64,000 nt of DNA. It comes from UBA8337 sp965221415. Its GTDB lineage: Bacteria; Pseudomonadota; Alphaproteobacteria; RS24. The translations under genes were made by a program, and so were the position numbers. The notes below the pieces were generated by a model. It worked only from the letters and a program-made list of their open reading frames with translations, was not told the DNA's origin and searched no databases. The stretch is taken from NCBI GenBank assembly GCA_965221415.1, contig OZ244887.1, positions 992,001-1,056,000 of the forward strand. Reading direction: 5' to 3'. Shown in pieces: positions 46,589 through 56,041 of this stretch. Position 1 is the stretch's first letter, and each line of letters begins with the position of its first letter.

Positions 46589-49500
46589 TTGAGCGAAAAC
46601 CCCCGCGATAATTTGAGCGCGCTCGTCGAGCCGACTGGCACAGTGCATATTGGCGGTGCGCCGACTGGGTATCAACCGCTTGTGTTGGCCGATATGGCAC
46701 GCGCGAGCGGTCGGTTGGTTTATATCGCCCGCGATGCTTCCGCCGCCGCCGCGATGCGCAATATGCTCGGGTTTTTTGCCCCCGATGTGGTGCAGTTGCA
46801 CGTGCCGGGGTGGGATTGCCTGCCGTTCGACCGTATGTCGCCGCAAGTGGCGATTATGTCAGAGCGCATGGCTGCCTTGGCCGCCTTGCCGCAGCTTGAC
46901 GGCACGCCGCACATCGTTATCACCACGATTTCGGCGGCCGCGCAACGCTTGCCCGCGCGACATCATCTTGCGCATTTATCTTTCGCGCTGCGTCCCGGAC
47001 AATTGGTCAAGCTTGATGAGTTGACCACTTTTCTGGCGGGCAATGGCTATAGTCGCTGCTCGACCGTCATGGAAGCAGGCGATTATGCGATACGCGGCGG
47101 CATTGTTGATTTATTCGCACCTGGCACAGAGCACCCCGTGCGGCTCGACTTTTTTGGCGACACGCTGGAGTCCATCCGCCCGTTTGACGCGGAAAGTCAG
47201 CGCACCACGGGGCAATTATCTGCGCTTGATTTAACAGCCGCCGGCGAAATCCACCTTGATGAGGCGGCCATTCAACGGTTTCGGCAAGGCTATGTGAAAG
47301 CGTTTGGCACGGTCATGGATGACGACCCGCTTTATGCCGCGATTAGCGATGGCGCGCGCCATCAAGGCATGGAGCACTGGCTGCCGTTGTTTCACGACGC
47401 GCTCGAAACGCTCTTCGACCATTGCGGGGACTGCCTTTATGTCGCCGACGGGCAAATCGACAAAGCCTATAGCGACCGCATCGACCAAATTAAAGATTAT
47501 TACGAGGCGCGTGCCGAAGCCCGCGAAATGCGTGACCCATCGCGCCGCCTAATTAAACCGCTTGCACCTGAGCAATTATATATCCTGCCAGACGAATGGC
47601 AGCAGCGCACACAAGAAGCGCGGTGGCGACGCATCGAGACGTTTCAAGGCGAAGAGGCAAGCGGCATCGTCAATCTTGGCGGGCGCGAAGGACGCAATTT
47701 TGCTGCCGAGCGCAAGCAAGAGCAAGTCAATTTATTCGACGCGGTGGTGGCGCATATCAACGCCGAACGCGCCGCTGGTCGTCGTATCATGCTGATGGCC
47801 GCAAGCGCTGGGTCGCAAGAACGCTTATCGAGCCTGTTGCAAGAACACGGTGCCGATGCCCCCCAAGCAATCGAGAGGTTTACCGCCACGGGGAGCGCGC
47901 TGACCATCGCTGTCTGCGGTATGGAGAGTGGCTTTGTTACCGATGCGCTGAGCGTCTTAACCGAGCAAGATATTCTGGGCGACCGTATGGTGCGTCGGCC
48001 GGGGCGGAAAAGGGCAGAGAATTTCCTCACCGAGGCTTCGAGCCTCACCCCCGGCGACCATGTGGTGCATATGGAGCATGGCATTGGCCGCTTTGAGGGG
48101 CTGCAAACCATTGATGTCGGCGGCGCGCCGCATGATTGCCTGAAGCTGATGTATCATGGCGACTCGCGCCTGTTCTTGCCGGTTGAAAACATCGACTTGT
48201 TGAGCCGTTTTGGCGGCGATGACATGACCGTATCGCTAGATAAAATCGGCGGTACAGCGTGGCAAATGCGCAAAACGCGGCTCAAAGAAAAACTCAAAAT
48301 TATGGCGGCGGAACTCATCCGCACCGCCGCCGAACGCGCCATGCGGGAGGGCGAGAAACTGTTGCCCGAAATCGGCCTATATGACGAATTCGCCGCGCGC
48401 TTCCCCTATGAAGAAACCGAAGACCAACTCGAGGCCATCAAAGCGGTTCTCGACGATATGGCAAGTGGCCGCCCGATGGATAGGCTGATTTGCGGCGATG
48501 TCGGCTTTGGCAAAACCGAAATCGGTTTACGCGCGGCTTTTGTGGCCGCCATGTCAGGCAAGCAGGTCGCGATTATCGCCCCGACGACATTGCTGGCACG
48601 TCAACATGCGAAAACTTTTCGCGAGCGTTTTAACGGCCTGCCAGTGGTTATTCGCGAGTTGTCGCGCCTTATTCCAGCCGCGCAAGCCACGCAAACCAAA
48701 AAGGGGCTGCAATCTGGTGAGGTCGATATCGCCATCGGGACGCATGCGCTACTGGCGAAAAACATTGAATTTCAACGCCTTGGACTGGTCATTGTCGATG
48801 AGGAGCAGCATTTCGGCGTCGGCCATAAAGAACAGCTGAAAAAACTACGCGCCGAAGTGCATATCCTCACGCTGACCGCCACGCCGATTCCGCGCACATT
48901 ACAAATGGCGCTGACGGGGGTACGCGATTTATCGCTCATCGCCACGCCTCCCGTTGACCGTCTGGCCGTGCGCACCTATGTCACGCCGTTTGATGCGGTC
49001 GGCGTTCGCGAGGCATTATTGCGCGAGAAATATCGCGCGGGGCAGAGCTTTATCGTTGTGCCGCGCATCGCTGATTTACCCGAGATTTCAGCCTTTTTGA
49101 CCGATTATGTGCCGGAGATTAAATTCGTTGTGGCGCATGGGCAGATGGCGGGTAGCGATTTGGAAACCCGCATGAACGCGTTTTACGACCAGCAATATGA
49201 TACGCTGCTTTCCACGTCGATTATTGAAAGCGGGTTGGATATCCCCTCTGCGAACACGATTATCATTCATCGTGCTGATATGTTTGGATTGGCGCAGCTT
49301 TACCAGATGCGAGGTCGGGTGGGGCGGTCTAAAACCCGCGCCTATGGATATTTAACATATAATGAAAACAATGGATTAAGTGAAAAATCTGAGAAACGAC
49401 TTAAAGTTATGCAATCGCTCGATACGCTCGGCGCAGGGTTCAATCTCGCCTCTTATGACCTCGATTTGCGCGGTGCGGGCAATTTGGTCGGCGAAGAGCA

Positions 49501-50044
49501 ATCCGGCCACATCAAAGAAGTTGGCTTCGAATTATACCAAGCCATGCTCGAAGAAGCCGTCGCAGAACGCCAAGGACAACAAATAGAAGAGGGCTGGTCG
49601 CCGACCATCAATGCGGGTATTTCGGTTCTCATTCCCGAAACTTACGTGCCCGACCTCGATTTGCGCATGGGGCTATACCGCCGCCTTTCGGCGATGGACA
49701 CACGCGACGATATTGATGCTTTTGCTGTCGAACTCGTCGACCGTTTCGGCCAAATGCCGCTTGAAGTAAAGCATTTGCTCGATGTTCTGACGATTAAGCT
49801 GGATTGTCTGGCGGCGGGTATCGAAAAACTTGATGTCGGGCCGAAAGGCGCGGCGGTGGTTTTGCGTCAGCAAACCTTCGCCAATCCAGAAAAGCTCATC
49901 GGCTATGTGACCGACCACAGCGAACGGGTTAAAATTCGCCCCGACCAGAGTTTGGTTTTCCGTGCCAAAGCCGAAGATGCCGCACAACGATTAACCATCG
50001 CGCAACAAGTCGCATCGCAGCTCGCAGAACTCGCCGCTAGCTAG
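46589..50044 (+). CDS. mfd: Transcription-repair coupling factor Mfd
   Basis: Mfd removes RNA polymerase stalled at DNA lesions and recruits UvrA. The 1151-residue length matches the family. Seen in order: a UvrB-like N-terminal part; the RNA-polymerase-interacting domain around LTPGDHVVHMEHGIGRFEGL; Walker A GDVGFGKT (about residues 636-643); the DEEQH box (about 737-741); TATPIPRTLQMAL; RGRVGRS; and the C-terminal TRCF domain with ETYVPDLDLRMGLYRRL. The start is a TTG, supported by TGAGG six bases upstream and by continuity with the family N-terminus. The last bases overlap the end of the convergent FrnE-like gene by eight. Confidence 0.97.
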   Translation: MSENPRDNLSALVEPTGTVHIGGAPTGYQPLVLADMARASGRLVYIARDASAAAAMRNMLGFFAPDVVQLHVPGWDCLPFDRMSPQVAIMSERMAALAALPQLDGTPHIVITTISAAAQRLPARHHLAHLSFALRPGQLVKLDELTTFLAGNGYSRCSTVMEAGDYAIRGGIVDLFAPGTEHPVRLDFFGDTLESIRPFDAESQRTTGQLSALDLTAAGEIHLDEAAIQRFRQGYVKAFGTVMDDDPLYAAISDGARHQGMEHWLPLFHDALETLFDHCGDCLYVADGQIDKAYSDRIDQIKDYYEARAEAREMRDPSRRLIKPLAPEQLYILPDEWQQRTQEARWRRIETFQGEEASGIVNLGGREGRNFAAERKQEQVNLFDAVVAHINAERAAGRRIMLMAASAGSQERLSSLLQEHGADAPQAIERFTATGSALTIAVCGMESGFVTDALSVLTEQDILGDRMVRRPGRKRAENFLTEASSLTPGDHVVHMEHGIGRFEGLQTIDVGGAPHDCLKLMYHGDSRLFLPVENIDLLSRFGGDDMTVSLDKIGGTAWQMRKTRLKEKLKIMAAELIRTAAERAMREGEKLLPEIGLYDEFAARFPYEETEDQLEAIKAVLDDMASGRPMDRLICGDVGFGKTEIGLRAAFVAAMSGKQVAIIAPTTLLARQHAKTFRERFNGLPVVIRELSRLIPAAQATQTKKGLQSGEVDIAIGTHALLAKNIEFQRLGLVIVDEEQHFGVGHKEQLKKLRAEVHILTLTATPIPRTLQMALTGVRDLSLIATPPVDRLAVRTYVTPFDAVGVREALLREKYRAGQSFIVVPRIADLPEISAFLTDYVPEIKFVVAHGQMAGSDLETRMNAFYDQQYDTLLSTSIIESGLDIPSANTIIIHRADMFGLAQLYQMRGRVGRSKTRAYGYLTYNENNGLSEKSEKRLKVMQSLDTLGAGFNLASYDLDLRGAGNLVGEEQSGHIKEVGFELYQAMLEEAVAERQGQQIEEGWSPTINAGISVLIPETYVPDLDLRMGLYRRLSAMDTRDDIDAFAVELVDRFGQMPLEVKHLLDVLTIKLDCLAAGIEKLDVGPKGAAVVLRQQTFANPEKLIGYVTDHSERVKIRPDQSLVFRAKAEDAAQRLTIAQQVASQLAELAAS

Positions 50045-50714
50045 CCGCCAATCGCTCCTGCGCTTTGGTGAGAAACTTAGCCAAATAGGCCGGCTCTTGC
50101 GCACCCATCAACATAAAGCCGCCCGCAAAAAACGCCGGCACGCCCGTCACGCCCACATCGCGCGCCGCCGCATCATCATTCCGCGTGGCCTCGATATCAT
50201 AATCACTGGCAAATAACTCCGCGAGCAACGCGACATCCATCGCGTGCCGTTCAGCTATCGCGAGCAAAACGTCAACATCACCAATATCCTGCGCTTGTTC
50301 AAAAAACGCCGAAAACAACGCCTCCGCAATATCGTGCTGTTGACCCGTGCTGGCCGCCCACCGAATAAGGCGGTGCGCGTTCAGCGTGTTTGGCAGGCGC
50401 GTGATGGCCTCAAAAGCCCACTTAATGCCCGTGCCTTCGGCCGCCTCCATCACAGTTTTAAAAAATCCTCTGCCGCTATCGGGCCCGAATTTGCGCACCA
50501 TCTGATCTTTATAATCGCGCCCTTCAGGAGGCGTATCTGGGTTCAGCTGAAAAGGTCGCCATATCAGATTTATTTTAAAGCCTTGCACCTCAGCCAGTGC
50601 CGCATCCAATTTGCGCTTGCCGATAAAACACCACGGGCAAATTACATCCGAAACCACGTCTAGCTGTACGATAGACAGAGTCGCATTAGGGCAGTCAGTC
50701 ATTGAGTCAGTCAT
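50037..50714 (-). CDS. DsbA family oxidoreductase, FrnE-like
   Basis: The protein (225 residues from the chosen start) has a thioredoxin-fold CPWC active site at residues 26-29 in the context DVICPWCFIGKRKLD, the FrnE signature, together with WRPFQLNPDTP and the conserved GVTGVPAFF cis-proline segment. No signal peptide is seen, so it is probably a cytoplasmic dithiol-disulfide oxidoreductase; the substrate is unknown. An upstream in-frame ATG at 50765 would add 17 residues, but GAGG lies eight bases before the ATG at 50714, which is therefore preferred. It is convergent and overlapping with mfd. Confidence 0.9.
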   Translation of the reverse strand: MTDSMTDCPNATLSIVQLDVVSDVICPWCFIGKRKLDAALAEVQGFKINLIWRPFQLNPDTPPEGRDYKDQMVRKFGPDSGRGFFKTVMEAAEGTGIKWAFEAITRLPNTLNAHRLIRWAASTGQQHDIAEALFSAFFEQAQDIGDVDVLLAIAERHAMDVALLAELFASDYDIEATRNDDAAARDVGVTGVPAFFAGGFMLMGAQEPAYLAKFLTKAQERLAAS

Positions 50715-50852
50715 TTTTCGTTCCTCTTGCGCTATACTCTGGCAAACAAACACGAACTCTGTCAAAGTGCATAATCAAATAACTAACAAGTTAGAGACCC
50801 GAAAATGAACGATGAAGCGATGAACGCCACCACAGATTTAAGAGGTTTAACG

Positions 50853-51635
50853 ATGCTCGTTGATAGTCACTGCCATTTGGATTTTCCAGAGTTTAACGAT
50901 GACCGCGCGGACGTTTTAGCGCGTGCCAAAGCGGCGGGCATTGGCCTCATGGTGACGATTTCGACCAAAGTCAGCGAGGCCGATACGATTATTAGCCTTG
51001 CCGAGGCGCATGATGAATTGGTCTGCTCCGTCGGTATTCATCCACACGAAGCCGGCAGCGAGCCAGAGGTAACCGCCGAGCAGCTTGTTGCTTTGGCCGC
51101 GCATGAGAAAGTCGTTGGCATTGGCGAGACCGGCCTTGATTATTTCTACGAGCATAGCCCTCGTGATGCCCAACAGCGCAATTTTCGCGCACATATTGGG
51201 GCGGCGCGCATAAGCAAATTGCCGCTTATCGTGCATGCCCGCGACGCGGATGAAGACACGGCTGATATTTTGGAAGATGAAATGAAAAAGGGCGCATATC
51301 CCGGATTGATTCATTGTTTCACCGCAGGGCCAGAGCTTGCGCAGCGCGCGCTTGATATCGGCTTTTATATATCGATTTCAGGCATTGCGACGTTTAACAG
51401 TGCGAAAGATTTACGCGAAACGATTAAAAACATCCCGTTAGAGCGGCTCTTGGTCGAGACCGATGCGCCGTTTTTAGCGCCTGTCCCCAATCGCGGAAAA
51501 CGCAATGAGCCGGCTTTTGTCGTCGACACAGCCCGCGCCTTAGCCGAGGTGAAAGGCATTTCATTGGCTGAGCTCACGCAAATCACAACGGATAATTTCT
51601 TCACGCTATTTTCAAAAGCCAACCGCCCATCATGA
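50853..51635 (+). CDS. tatD: TatD family metal-dependent deoxyribonuclease
   Basis: From the chosen start the protein has 260 residues, the normal TatD length. Metal ligands are visible: H6 and H8 in DSHCHLD, E92 in GETGLDY, H128 in VHARD, H154 in IHCFTAG, and D204 in ETDAPFLAP. TatD proteins are TIM-barrel nucleases. An ATG at 50805 would add 16 residues, but AGAGG lies seven bases before the ATG at 50853 and the family begins at this point. The stop overlaps the start of the next gene (ATGA). In many alphaproteobacteria metG precedes tatD; here mfd and the FrnE-like gene do instead. Confidence 0.93.
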   Translation: MLVDSHCHLDFPEFNDDRADVLARAKAAGIGLMVTISTKVSEADTIISLAEAHDELVCSVGIHPHEAGSEPEVTAEQLVALAAHEKVVGIGETGLDYFYEHSPRDAQQRNFRAHIGAARISKLPLIVHARDADEDTADILEDEMKKGAYPGLIHCFTAGPELAQRALDIGFYISISGIATFNSAKDLRETIKNIPLERLLVETDAPFLAPVPNRGKRNEPAFVVDTARALAEVKGISLAELTQITTDNFFTLFSKANRPS

Positions 51636-52429
51636 GCATGACTTTCCGCATATTGGGGTGCGGGTCATCTGGTGGCGTCCCGCGTCTCGACGGAGACTGG
51701 GGCGCGTGCGACCCCGCGAACCCGAAAAATCGCCGCACGCGCTGTTCGATGCTCGTTAAAAAGCGCGGGCAGGGCGGCGAGACGAATATCCTTATCGACA
51801 CATCGCCCGATATGCGCACGCAATTGATTGATGCGCAAACCACTTGGCTCGATGCTATTTTTTACACCCACGACCATGCCGACCAGACCCACGGCATCGA
51901 TGATGTGCGTGCCATGGTGTATGCCAAACGCAAGCAAATCGAAGTGTGGATGGATGCGGCGACGAGTCAAACACTGACCTCGCGTTTTGATTATTGCTTT
52001 CGTCAAACCGAAGGCTCTTTATATCCGGCTATCCTGAACGATAATCGTATCACCAAGCCCTACACGCCGATAACCATCTCTGGTGCGGGCGGTGATATTG
52101 TTGCCACACCGTTTCGACAAAATCACGGAAATATCGACTCGCTCGGTTTTCGTATTGGCGGTGTGGCTTATTCCAGCGATATAAGTGATTTACCAAAAGA
52201 GAGTTTTGCGATTTTGGAAGGCTTAGATTGCTGGATTGTCGACGCATTGCGCCGCGCCCCGCATCCGACGCATTTTCATTTGGACAAAACATTGGAGTTT
52301 ATTGAGAGGCTCCAGCCGAGACAGGCGATACTAACGAACCTTCATGTCGACCTTGACTATGAAGCTCTATGTAAGGAACTTCCCGAGAATGTGCTAGCGG
52401 GTTTCGATGGCATTGAATTTGAGGGGTAA
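51632..52429 (+). CDS. Metallo-beta-lactamase-fold hydrolase (PhnP-like)
   Basis: The 265-residue protein starts with the beta-strand and loop RILGCGSSGGVPR and carries the metal motif THDHADQTHGIDD (H80, H82, D84), later HGNIDSLGFRI and YSSDISDLP. In the canonical HxHxDH motif the last position is histidine; here it is Gln85, with His87 two residues later. The ATGA overlap with tatD implies co-translation, and this pair is a common alphaproteobacterial arrangement. The substrate is unknown; PhnP relatives cleave cyclic phosphodiesters. A second in-frame ATG at 51638 is an alternative start. Confidence 0.88.
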   Translation: MSMTFRILGCGSSGGVPRLDGDWGACDPANPKNRRTRCSMLVKKRGQGGETNILIDTSPDMRTQLIDAQTTWLDAIFYTHDHADQTHGIDDVRAMVYAKRKQIEVWMDAATSQTLTSRFDYCFRQTEGSLYPAILNDNRITKPYTPITISGAGGDIVATPFRQNHGNIDSLGFRIGGVAYSSDISDLPKESFAILEGLDCWIVDALRRAPHPTHFHLDKTLEFIERLQPRQAILTNLHVDLDYEALCKELPENVLAGFDGIEFEG

Positions 52430-52519
52430 AGAAAACTTCTAGTTTGAGGTAAATAACTTATGTGCTAGCGTGAAAATGAGTAAAGTTTTGTTAGTTCATT
52501 TGTATGGAGTTTATGTAAA

Positions 52520-53332
52520 ATGCGTCAGGGTTTTTCGCTTATTGAATTACTCATAGTTGTTGCGATTATAGGTATTTTGGCTGCTGTCGGTATTGTTGGC
52601 TATCAGGGTTATATTGATGCCACACGCGCAGAGACAACGAGAGCAAATAACGATCAGATTTCTCGTGCGATTGAACGAGATTTTGTGTCTCTATCCAATA
52701 ATCTGTCTGGTACAACTGAGTTCGGCAATGAATTGATTGTTGACGGTGTCAAGCTGACAACAAACATCACGAGAATCAGCAGCTGTTATCGCTATGCTGA
52801 AAATATCACGCAATATGTAAATCGAAAATGGACGAACGCCTATGATCCATCGATTACATATGCCGTAAATCTGCACACTTTTTCGGCCTCTCAATCGACC
52901 GCCGAAAAATTATCGCCCGGGCAAATCGGGTTGCAATGCGCTAATCTATGCACCGCCGTTTCAGGTAATTTTTACATGAACACATGCAGTTGCGTCGGGC
53001 GGGATGAATGCACTTTGTTCGATTTTAGCAAGGCAGATTACGAACTCTTTATCACCACATCTGGCTGCCCCGGCCAAACGTGCATTTATGATATCGGCTC
53101 GGATGAGCGCGACGCGTATGATTATGTCGTCCATCCGCAAACACAAGACCGCGTGCTAAACGGCCTTGCCATTTGGACGGGTGCTGCAAGTGCCGCCGAT
53201 AATACGCGCAAAGTTGTCTCTGGTGGCCATTTACCAAAATGGCTATGCCCAAGACCTGTCGCCACCATGCCAAGCGATGCCGTTGGTTGTGGGTGTGACA
53301 ATCCGTTAGACCCATCATACCCCTGTAGTTAA
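52520..53332 (+). CDS. Type IV prepilin-like protein
   Basis: The N-terminus is a clear class III signal: leader MRQG, then FSLIELLIVVAIIGILAAVG. Cleavage by prepilin peptidase is expected after Gly4, with the conserved Glu at mature position 5. The mature protein of about 266 residues is longer than an average pilin. Its C-terminal half is rich in cysteine (for example CANLCTAV, NTCSC, GCGCDNP), suggesting disulfide bonds outside the cell. GGAG lies about 10 bases before the ATG. The 90-base gap upstream is AT-rich and may hold a promoter. No pilus assembly genes are in the window. It forms a unit with the next gene. Confidence 0.88.
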   Translation: MRQGFSLIELLIVVAIIGILAAVGIVGYQGYIDATRAETTRANNDQISRAIERDFVSLSNNLSGTTEFGNELIVDGVKLTTNITRISSCYRYAENITQYVNRKWTNAYDPSITYAVNLHTFSASQSTAEKLSPGQIGLQCANLCTAVSGNFYMNTCSCVGRDECTLFDFSKADYELFITTSGCPGQTCIYDIGSDERDAYDYVVHPQTQDRVLNGLAIWTGAASAADNTRKVVSGGHLPKWLCPRPVATMPSDAVGCGCDNPLDPSYPCS

Positions 53333-53344
53333 AAGGACTTAGTT

Positions 53345-55939
53345 ATGCGTAAGCATATTGTTATTATCACTTTGAGTTTTCTGACCCTCGCACTAACACC
53401 TGCGAATGCCGACACACGGCGTGGGTTTTATGCAACCAGTTTAGGTATCGGGTCTTATGACGGTACAGCGCCAACAGTCTGGAATGTCGATGCCACGCTA
53501 GACGCAGACTGCCAAGCATTGTTCAGCCAGAATTGCGACGAGCTGGCAGCGGGGCAATATGAGGAGGTTCAGGCAAAATATCAGGCCGCCATTGACGCGG
53601 GCTATACATCGAACACAGACTACGAAGCCGCCCGCGCTCTTGGATATGAGTTGAACACCATCGATAGCGCGCTTTGGGCGATGGCCAAAACGCCATCTAC
53701 CGCCAACACAGATGGACACGTTTATTCGGACGCGGTGTGGAATGCAGATTGCGACAGCGCCTTTTCCAGCACGGGCGGCTGTGATGCTTTAACCAAGTCT
53801 CAGTATTCGCAAATCTTAAGCGCGAGCGGTCGTGCTGACGCCATCGATGCAAATTACGACAGCTATTCTGATTGGCTCACGGCTTCTGGTTTGCAATATG
53901 CGCAAACACCAGAGGATGGCACACTTTGGGGCGAGGCCAATAGCGGGGTGGTTTCACCCCTTGCTTGCGATGCCGAATTCGCGGGCAAAGCGTGTAATGA
54001 GCTGACCAAGTCGAGCTTTGAAAACGCGCGCGCCTCCAGCGCATTATTGACGGCGAAAAAAGCCACCGTGACAGCTGGTACGCTCGGCACGCAAGATTTG
54101 GCAGACCTGTCCATCAGCTTTTCCAATAGCCCTTTAACTAGCCCGCTTGCCGCGTGGCAACTCGATTATCTGGAAACGCTTTTGCCAACCGCATTAAGTG
54201 CCACAACAGCCGATTGGCAAACCATTATCGATAATTATGCGATTGCTTCAGCATATGCTTGGTATATCGGCCAAATCGCTTCGTCTTCCGCAACCACAGG
54301 ACCCTATGCCGCCAGCAATGCGATTTATCGTCTGTTTCATAATGCCAATATCGATAGCGGCCTTACAGCTAGTAGCGGATTATGCTCAACGGGTGGGGGG
54401 ACAGTCACGGGCATAGTATGTGCGCAGCTCGGCATCACCGACGCTCAAACCATCGCGAACATCCGCGCATCTGGTCTGGCATCCGTACCAACGCTGGCTG
54501 CCATGCGCGATTTTCTGGTAACCGCACGCGGCTTTCCAAGCGGGATAAATTATCAAGCCCTCGTCATCGCCTTGGAGAATGGCTGGACAGTCGCCAATTA
54601 TCTGGCGGCGACAGAAGCGGGCGGATGGTCGGCGAGTGCCGCCGATAGCACCGCCTATACAAATTGTCAGGCGAACACGGAAATCGCATCGGGCGGTGCA
54701 GGTGTCTGCGCTCTCAGCAAATCGACTTGGGTCGCCGTCAACGCCATCGCTGCCGCCAGTGATGCCGACAGCCTGACAGACGACCAGTTGGAAGCCGCCA
54801 TTGAGGCGATACCAGAATCTTCTGTTAGCGTCTTTTTAGACCTCGCCGCCCTGACAGATTATGAGGCGGATTACTTGCGCGACTGCGTCGGCTCAACCGT
54901 CACCACCGACCAACTTATAAGCTGTGTGACATCCGCCACCGCGCCTGAGCTATCAACACAAAGATTATCGGGCATTATCGCAGGCGATTACACAGGCTCA
55001 ATAAGCCTTGCAGATTTAGAAAGTGCCGGCCTCGGCGCGGTCGATACCACACCGGGTGACGAAAATGTTTTGACATATTTGCGCGGCAATTTCTGCGGGC
55101 CAACCGGCACCGACCCGTGCATCAACGCCTTAGCCCCAAGCCATACCGACCCCTCATTGGTCAGCGGCGGGAGTGGCTCAGGCACAGTGACGCAGCAACA
55201 ATTGGTTGATTATCTGCAAGACGCTTTGGTCGACTACAGCGAGGCCGTCATCGATAATATACCAGAGCCTGCTGAATCTTCTGGCACAAGTTGCAGCACC
55301 ACCACTTTATCTGCGCCTTCTGTATGTGCGCGAAATCCAGCGTTTACGTGTACCACAGAAGCGGATTGGACTCTGAGTACCGATAAGCGGACAATATCGG
55401 CATCATTGGGCACGACGAGCGGTGCGATATCGACAAACGTTACGGTCGCGAGAAACGCATGGTGGACATCGAATCCCGTTTATTCGCGGGCAATCCCGAT
55501 ACGCGCAACGCTTGCCGATGGCAGCACAGAGTTGCTGACATATCATGACGAAGGCAATAACGAGGGCAGCTTTACGCAACTCCTCGATAACTGCTTTGAT
55601 GCGGGCGGCAAAATGCTCGCTGTTAATAATATTGGCCGTACGGCTAACAGTATGCAGCCGAGCAATCAGTACTTTGCACCATACGGGTCAGTCGACCGCG
55701 ATAGGGCGTGGTGGAATGCGCAGACAAAAGGCACGCAAATTGGGCTTGGTTGCAACAGAGTCAACAGCTTCAACGCGCCCGTCTGTCATAACACACCTGC
55801 TATATGCGCTGGGCCAGCCGTAAGCGCTAGTTTTTCTCAACGCGACAATATTAATCGCCTCATCGCATTCTCGTGCAGTCGGTTGGATGAAGCCCATGGT
55901 CTGAGCTTTATTTGTTCAAGGCCGACCTGTTCGCCATAG
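53345..55939 (+). CDS. Large Sec-exported cysteine-containing protein of unknown function
   Basis: The 864-residue protein has a clear Sec signal peptide, MRKHIVIITLSFLTLALTPANA, with likely cleavage after Ala22 (ANA before DT); no lipobox is seen. Degenerate repeats with paired cysteines follow: DADCQALFSQNCDELAAGQY, NADCDSAFSSTGGCDALTKS, LACDAEFAGKACNELTKS, and a weaker one at NCQANTEIASGGAGVCALSKS. The middle is rich in Ala, Ser and Thr. The last 200 residues form a separate cysteine-containing part with RAWWNAQTKGTQIGLGCNR. The gene follows the prepilin gene by 12 bases with AAGGA before the ATG, so the two are probably one operon. A pilus-associated or surface-exposed role is inferred from this. 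I do not recognise the family. Confidence 0.8.
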   Translation: MRKHIVIITLSFLTLALTPANADTRRGFYATSLGIGSYDGTAPTVWNVDATLDADCQALFSQNCDELAAGQYEEVQAKYQAAIDAGYTSNTDYEAARALGYELNTIDSALWAMAKTPSTANTDGHVYSDAVWNADCDSAFSSTGGCDALTKSQYSQILSASGRADAIDANYDSYSDWLTASGLQYAQTPEDGTLWGEANSGVVSPLACDAEFAGKACNELTKSSFENARASSALLTAKKATVTAGTLGTQDLADLSISFSNSPLTSPLAAWQLDYLETLLPTALSATTADWQTIIDNYAIASAYAWYIGQIASSSATTGPYAASNAIYRLFHNANIDSGLTASSGLCSTGGGTVTGIVCAQLGITDAQTIANIRASGLASVPTLAAMRDFLVTARGFPSGINYQALVIALENGWTVANYLAATEAGGWSASAADSTAYTNCQANTEIASGGAGVCALSKSTWVAVNAIAAASDADSLTDDQLEAAIEAIPESSVSVFLDLAALTDYEADYLRDCVGSTVTTDQLISCVTSATAPELSTQRLSGIIAGDYTGSISLADLESAGLGAVDTTPGDENVLTYLRGNFCGPTGTDPCINALAPSHTDPSLVSGGSGSGTVTQQQLVDYLQDALVDYSEAVIDNIPEPAESSGTSCSTTTLSAPSVCARNPAFTCTTEADWTLSTDKRTISASLGTTSGAISTNVTVARNAWWTSNPVYSRAIPIRATLADGSTELLTYHDEGNNEGSFTQLLDNCFDAGGKMLAVNNIGRTANSMQPSNQYFAPYGSVDRDRAWWNAQTKGTQIGLGCNRVNSFNAPVCHNTPAICAGPAVSASFSQRDNINRLIAFSCSRLDEAHGLSFICSRPTCSP

Positions 55940-56041
55940 ATATATATTTTACATAATACTTATTATGCGAATTAATGATGGGTAATGCAGCGGGTTAGTT
56001 ACGTTTTGACGCGCCCCGCCTTATTGGCTACCGTGGGTTCC
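55940..56041. other. AT-rich gap before mazG
   Basis: About 100 bases with TATATATTTTACATAATAC-type sequence near 55940-55960. A mazG promoter is plausible here, but I see no well-spaced -35/-10 pair and no terminator hairpin for the preceding gene. Confidence 0.3.

Noticed and set aside
50715..50852. Strong promoter for the FrnE-like gene based on TTGACA on the minus strand near 50762
   Set aside because: The nearest -10-like element (TATAGC) is about 23 bases away, too far for a normal sigma-70 promoter.
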